Source: Ceratotherium simum simum (lineage: Eukaryota; Chordata; Mammalia; Perissodactyla; Rhinocerotidae). Taken from it: a stretch of DNA of 64,000 nucleotides. The DNA is taken from positions 20,596,292-20,660,291 of the forward strand of contig NW_004454181.1 in assembly GCF_000283155.1 (NCBI RefSeq). Reading direction: 5' to 3'. The notes beneath the pieces were generated by a model that was not told the DNA's origin, searched no databases, and saw only the letters and a program-made list of their open reading frames with translations. The translations under genes were made by a program, and so were the position numbers. Shown here piece after piece: positions 59,426 through 64,000 of this stretch; positions within the stretch are counted from its first letter, which is position 1, and the number at the start of each line of letters is the position of its first letter.

Positions 59426-59904
59426 CCCGCACTGAGGTTCCAGAGCAGAGCCCGAGGATGTGGTTCTATTGTCTGCTGCTCCCAGCAGCTCTGTGCTTTC
59501 CCAGTGAGCAGTGGGGGCCTGGATGTGGTTCCTGGCCTCCTTGAGTTGGCAGGAGGCAGGAGACTTGACAAAAATGGAAGCAACAGAGCCAAGCAGTATG
59601 ACCTCACCAGGTATCCCTGGGGGACGGCTTCCTGCTATTTTCGTCTAAATTGGGCTTTTTGTTTTTGAACGTGTGTTAGCAAGCGGAACTCCAACTGCAC
59701 ACGACTTCCTAGTGTGTTTATTTCCCAAAGCCTTCTCATTCATGGTGCGTGCGAGCCCGGATTCAAAACAGCTTTGGGGGAGACGATGCTTTTCTGAGTG
59801 TTCAAGTTGCTGTGTTAGTTTTTATAATCCTGTGCTATTTGAGGGGAAACTAGGCCCTGTGCTAAGTGACTCCTCCGGCTCTGGTTCTTACCGTCCTCAA
59901 TGGA

Positions 59905-60270
59905 TTCATTCATTTTTTTTAATCTACTCTGTGTCTGTAGCGTGCCAGGTACTAGTGTCAGTCCTGGGGATGTAGCTGTGAATACAACAGTTCTGCCCTT
60001 TGGAGCTTATAGTCTAGTGGCAGAAACAGTAAACAAATAAACAAGTGAACGTGGTGTATATCCGATGACAAGCGCTGTGGAGGAAGCAAAGGAACATAAG
60101 GGCTCGTGAGAGCAGGGGGTGGGGAGGGAAGAGCTATGTTAGAATGGTGATCAGAGAAGGCCTTGGTGGTGAATTGATATCTGAGTCGAGACCTAGAGGA
60201 GGTGAGGAAGTGAACCATGTGGACGGCTGGGAGATGACAGTTCTAAGGAGAAGGAACAGCCAAGTTCAAA
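59905..60270 (+). repeat. ancient interspersed repeat, family unresolved
   Basis: GCGTGCCAGGTACTAGTGTC, TCCTGGGGATGTAGCTGTGA, TAGTCTAGTGGCAGAAACAG. The same family is seen at 2810-3060 and, more weakly, at 1270-1510, 33430-33590 and 44930-45100. Confidence 0.6.
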
Positions 60271-60300
60271 GACCCTAATAGATTTACGAAGGTTTCTACT

Positions 60301-60326
60301 CCCCCTCCCCCCCACCCCACCCCCCC
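60301..60326 (-). other. G-quadruplex-type motif on the minus strand
   Basis: Four C runs of 5, 7, 4 and 7 on the + strand, each separated by one base. On the minus strand this is a canonical four-run G-quadruplex pattern. It lies in ADAM19 intron 3. Confidence 0.8.
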
Positions 60327-60789
60327 ATACTTGGATCCCCAGGCCTTCTAGGAGCTGTGGGCAAGGGCTTCTGGGGCTCTGAGGGGAGGGGGAAGACAGT
60401 TCTAATTTCTTTTTCATCATCCTGAGGTGTCTGGCCTTCTCCCATCATCAAATCAAAGCCCGCATGCTAATGCATGGCCCAAAATAGCAGTGAGCAGGCT
60501 TTTAATGGAATTCACTCATGGAACGATGGCTAAGAATGGTGAGGACGGAGGAGCACGGGGGATGGGCCAGGAGAAAGGGGGCATAGCAAACAGGCCTTCA
60601 GCTCAGGCAGCAGACACCCCAAGATGCATTAGTTCAATAGCACAGCAGCCAGCAGCCTTTTTCTGCTGTGAAGCAACTCGGGATAAACGGATGACATTCC
60701 CATGGGAGACACACACCCTCCTCTGTGTTTACTGCAGCTGAAAAAGAGTGACATCTTACAGATAATCTGAATATGGCTTTCATATCGCA

Positions 60790-60985
60790 CAGTCGAGTTC
60801 GGATCCTGGCTCTGCCACTTATTAGCTGTATGCCCTCTTTAAGCCTCAGTTTCCCTATCTGGGGTATAATTATAGTCCCATGCTGTAGAGCCTTGGGGAG
60901 GATGAAATGAGATGCATATAAAGGGTCCAGCATAGTGCCTGGCTTGTATTCCACACTCAGTAAAATGGCAACTACTATTTCTTGC
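60790..60985 (+). mobile_element. MIR SINE, interrupted at its 3' end by an ERE
   Basis: Sense MIR: GAGTTCGGATCCTGGCTCTG, CCACTTATTAGCTGTATGCC, AGCATAGTGCCTGGCTTGTA. The tail is cut by the ERE at 60994. Confidence 0.88.
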
Positions 60986-60993
60986 TCAGGGTT

Positions 60994-61185
60994 GTTTTTT
61001 TTTGCTGAGGAAGATTGGCCCCGAGCTAACATCTGTGCCCATCTTCCTCTGTTTTGTATGTGGGATGCCGCCACAGCATGGCTTGATAAGCAGTGCGTAG
61101 GTCTGCACCCGGGAGGTGAACCTGTGAACCCCAGGCCGCCTAAGCGGAGCTTGCAAACTTAACCACTATGCCACCAGGCCAGCCC
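60994..61185 (-). mobile_element. ERE SINE (older subfamily), minus strand
   Basis: Reverse-complement ERE: a T run, GAGCTAACATCTGTGCC, a body TGTATGTGGGATGCCGCC and a head ending CACCAGGCCAGCCC. A 13-bp duplication with one mismatch (cttgctcagggtt / cttgctcatggtt) lies at 60981-60993 and 61186-61198. Confidence 0.95.
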
Positions 61186-61199
61186 CTTGCTCATGGTTT

Positions 61200-61560
61200 T
61201 TTAATTGCAAAAGCACTACATACTCATTGTAAAACATGTAGCAATACCAAAGATAATAAGTAAAAGAATGAAAGTCTCCCACCCACAAGGAGAATTCACC
61301 GTTAACAGTTTGGTGGGCATACTCTGGACCTTTTCTATGGGTGTGAGAACACAATCGTACAGAAGCACACACATGGGCTGCTATTTTTGTTGGGGAGGGA
61401 GGAGCAGAAATGAGGTTATATTATGCGTATTGTTCCACACTTGTTTTTTTAGACTCAACTGTGTGTCATGAAAGTAGTACTCTGCTCTAATAAAGTATAT
61501 ATTACATCGTTTTACATTTACTCACGCATATACACATAATTTGCAAATGTTGGTGTGTAG
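61200..61560 (-). mobile_element. old LINE-1-like 3'-end fragment
   Basis: CACAAGGAGAATTCACCGTT and TATGCGTATTGTTCCACACT recall antisense L1 3' ends. Weak. Confidence 0.4.
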
Positions 61561-61589
61561 CTGTTGTTAGGAGAACCTTACTTGTGATT

Positions 61590-61720
61590 GGGGCAGTGTG
61601 GTACAGTGGGGAGAGTGCTGAGCTCAGAGACAGATGATGTGGAATTGGTCATCAAGCCAGTCGGCCCTCCTGGGCCTCAGCTTTCTCATCTGTAAAATGG
61701 GGATTTTGTCCCAGTTGGGC
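61590..61720 (+). mobile_element. MIR SINE
   Basis: Sense MIR: GTGTGGTACAGTGGGGAGAG, CCTCAGCTTTCTCATCTGTA, AAATGGGGATTTTGTCC. Confidence 0.85.
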
Positions 61721-63011
61721 TCTGAGAGCTTTTCCTGCACTATCTATTTAAAGGACACTGTGTAAGTGGACGAATGGAAAAGAAGTCCCTGCCTCAGGGA
61801 GTTTGCTCTCCAGTTGTGGAGACATCCCTGGAAATAGGGGGCAGTGGGATAAAGGCAAATGGCCCCCAAAGCCATGGATGAACTAGCTCAGGACCCACTC
61901 TTTAGACAATATAAACATGAGAAGGGAAATTACAGGGAAGAAATTATAGGCTGCTATTTCCACAACCCACAGTTTTGAGGCATAAATCCATAGTATTTTT
62001 TCTCCATGTAGTTTCCTCTGTGCTCTGAGGATTGCCTCATCAACCCAGAAACCATATTGGACAAAAACTTGTTTGCTATAATCAAGTGGAATCTTTCTTA
62101 GCTGTAGGCGTCTGGGGAGATGAATGCCTCCAGGGAGATGTCGGTCCTGGCTCTCTCCCATCTCCTTTCTCTACTTTTTTTCAGGAGGAGAGCACACTGC
62201 ACTGTTGAGCCAGCTTGCAGGCTGCTCATCGGGCTGCGTTACCAGAGGGCAGGATCGCTACGTTACAAGGTCACCTTCCAAAGCTAATGAGCAGCTCGGC
62301 TGGTGGGCACTGTGCCCAGAGGACCGTTGGGGGCATACTTCTCTCTGCTAGTCTCTTAGGCACATTCTGGAACTCTCATCTCTTCACTATACTGTCCTTC
62401 CTTGAGTCCAAAGGTTGATAAGATTTAAATTTTGGCTTGGGAAAGGGAGAGATGTCCTTAGGTCTCTCCCCACGTATTATGTTCCAGCCCTAGCTAAAGA
62501 GATATCCTTTTTGTACAAATCTAGCCAGTAAGAATGGATATTTGTTTTCTTTTGTGTGTTTATCTACCTCTAGACCTCATGGGGAACAGTGATTGTCAAT
62601 GCAGAATTTGGGCATTTAGAGGTTTGCTGATTCTAGTCCCCACCATTACTTCTAATCTAATCTCTCTTAACATCTCTAACTTCTTATCAATCCCTCAGAG
62701 ATACCACAGGGAAGGAGACTGCTTTTGTTATCCTGGAAATCAAGCTACAACCTGGAAAATTAACAGTCATTCACTCTGATGGAGTGATCCAACTCCCTAA
62801 TTTTCTCCTTTTTCCCTCACCCCTACTGAGTTGTATGATACTGGAGGACCCCCAAAGGGGAGAATTAGCAGGCAGGAAAGGAGTTTTTCAGCAATAGACA
62901 GGATGGATTAGTTACCACCTCTTACTGCTGCTCTTCTCTTCCAAGGAGGCCTGGGAGAAATATGCAGCTGATCCGGAGCAAAACCCTGCTTACCACCCAG
63001 GCCGTGGAGCT

Positions 63012-63031
63012 CCCCCCACCCCCACCCTCCC
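63012..63031 (-). other. G-quadruplex-type motif on the minus strand
   Basis: C runs of 6, 5, 3 and 3, separated by single bases, in ADAM19 intron 3. On the minus strand it fits the G3+N1-7 pattern. Confidence 0.75.
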
Positions 63032-64000
63032 AGCTCCCTCTGGGGTCAAGAGTAGACTTTAACATCTTATCTAGGATAAAGGACAGCTTTCTTCGACCCT
63101 CTCTTGTCAGGAGCTTCATTTGTTGTTGGCAATATTCAATTTCCTGGATCAAAGAGAAGCTTAAGAAAGGCTTAAGATGATATCCCAATGCTTTTGGTAA
63201 ACCGTGCTTTACTGAGTTGCATTTAAATGAGTCACAGACATATGGATTACATTTCACTTAAAATACACATGGCTTAAGAAATTAGAGGATGTCACTCTTT
63301 AACCAAGTATTTGGCAGATCTAAAGTATTCAAAATGTTTTTCCAAACTCGGCACACAGCTGGGCTCCCTGCTCCCTGCAGCTGAGATTTTATAACCCAAG
63401 GAGACTGGTGCCGAGGAAACGGTTGGATGGCTGGGTGGAGACACCAGAATTTGATGAGAGCTGCTTGTGAGTGTCTGAAATTTTCTTCAAACATTTTTTT
63501 GAAGTATCAGGAACTGAATTAACCCCGCTGCACTGACTGAGGCAGTGAAGGCATAAGTGAATTTGAATTCCAAGCGCTGTGCTCGGTGCCTTGCCCCAGA
63601 GAGAGACCTCGTGGTCCTGTCTGAGATGTAGTTTCCAGTTGTAGCTTTGTAGACTGAGACTGATTTCATTTACAATTCTCATGTTTCCAGAACCCCTGGA
63701 GTTGCAGACCAGATGGATTGCCAGCCAATCTGATGTGATCTTTGTACAAATTCTCAACCCCACCCCTGCATAAGCAGGGTCTCCGTTACTTCTAAATCAT
63801 TGGAAACATGACATTGCTTTCTTAGAGTCCATTGCGTAAAGTCAGCCTAGTAATTACGAGTGGTGATCTGAAGGGATGCAGCTAAATGGTTGCCTGAAGA
63901 GAGTATCAGGGAGCATCGGGAATTGAAATAACCTAGACATGTTGATTCTGAAGACTGTGAGTACATAGGCCCGAAACACCGTAATCCATACGGTAGGACA

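Larger units (their letters stand above)
57482..64000 (+). other. ADAM19: ADAM19 intron 3 (5' part; runs off the window)
   Basis: The stretch begins with a consensus donor GTAAGTGG. I looked for the next prodomain exon (expected to begin QLFAP.YTETHY) and did not find it, so the window ends in this intron. Content: a GT microsatellite, a MIR pair in opposite orientation (59075-59425), an ancient repeat at 59905-60270, C-rich tracts at 60301 and 63012, MIRs at 60790 and 61590, an ERE SINE at 60994 and an L1-like piece at about 61200-61560. The stretch 57780-59070 and 61760-63010 and 63035-64000 is unassigned. Confidence 0.85.

Noticed and set aside
60634..61074. 146-codon minus-strand open frame
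   Set aside because: It is made largely of MIR and ERE SINE sequence read in reverse.
57482..64000. ADAM19 exon 4 searched for in the remaining sequence
   Set aside because: No segment encoding the expected continuation (QLFAP.YTETHY) with flanking AG/GT sites was found.
1..64000. CRISPR arrays, operons, tRNA or rRNA genes
   Set aside because: None present. tRNA-like boxes occur only inside ERE and MIR SINEs, and regular short repeats are limited to microsatellites.

Overview
This is nuclear DNA from a mammal, most likely an equid (horse, donkey or zebra) or a close perissodactyl relative. The call rests on eight copies of the tRNA-derived SINE family ERE (equine repetitive element). They have the typical GGCTGGCCCCGTGGC head, an internal tRNA-like box and an A-rich tail, and most have recognisable target-site duplications. 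There are no operons, no CRISPR arrays and no prokaryotic features. One run of 100 Ns (11044-11143) marks an assembly gap.

Two protein-coding genes are partly contained, both on the + strand. The 3' end of SOX30 (SRY-box transcription factor 30) occupies about 1-17050: intron sequence, coding exon at 3153-3642, an 11.65-kb intron, last coding exon at 15297-15678, then an AT-rich 3' UTR with a proximal and a distal poly(A) signal. The HMG box lies upstream, outside the window. The 5' end of ADAM19 (meltrin beta, a membrane metalloprotease-disintegrin) starts in a GC-rich promoter at about 49900-50600. Its exons are 50376-50442 (coding part), 53122-53207 and 57411-57481, and the window ends inside intron 3. 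I found no sequence for the next ADAM19 coding exon. The order SOX30 then ADAM19 on one strand matches the mammalian 5q33-type locus as I remember it. The genes are neighbours but have no evident functional link: SOX30 is a germ-cell regulator and ADAM19 a secretory-pathway protease.

The 33 kb between the genes (17.05-50.2 kb) and all introns are made of repeats of many ages plus sequence I cannot assign. Repeats include ancient MIR, L2, MER5-like and mariner-like elements, several LINE-1 fragments (some nested or inverted), and one LTR-internal-LTR MaLR element (46671-48957) in the same orientation as ADAM19 and about 1.3 kb upstream of its promoter. The youngest layer is ERE, in places inserted into older L1 or MIR copies.

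No clearly new biological system is visible. The points most worth checking are: a chained uORF arrangement and a short signal-peptide exon in ADAM19; a CAG/GAG tandem splice acceptor at ADAM19 exon 2; a SOX30 poly(A) signal only 24 nt after the stop codon; the complete MaLR element upstream of ADAM19; and a heavily rearranged LINE-1 cluster at 39-43.5 kb. Comparisons with human proteins are from memory, not from an alignment that was run.
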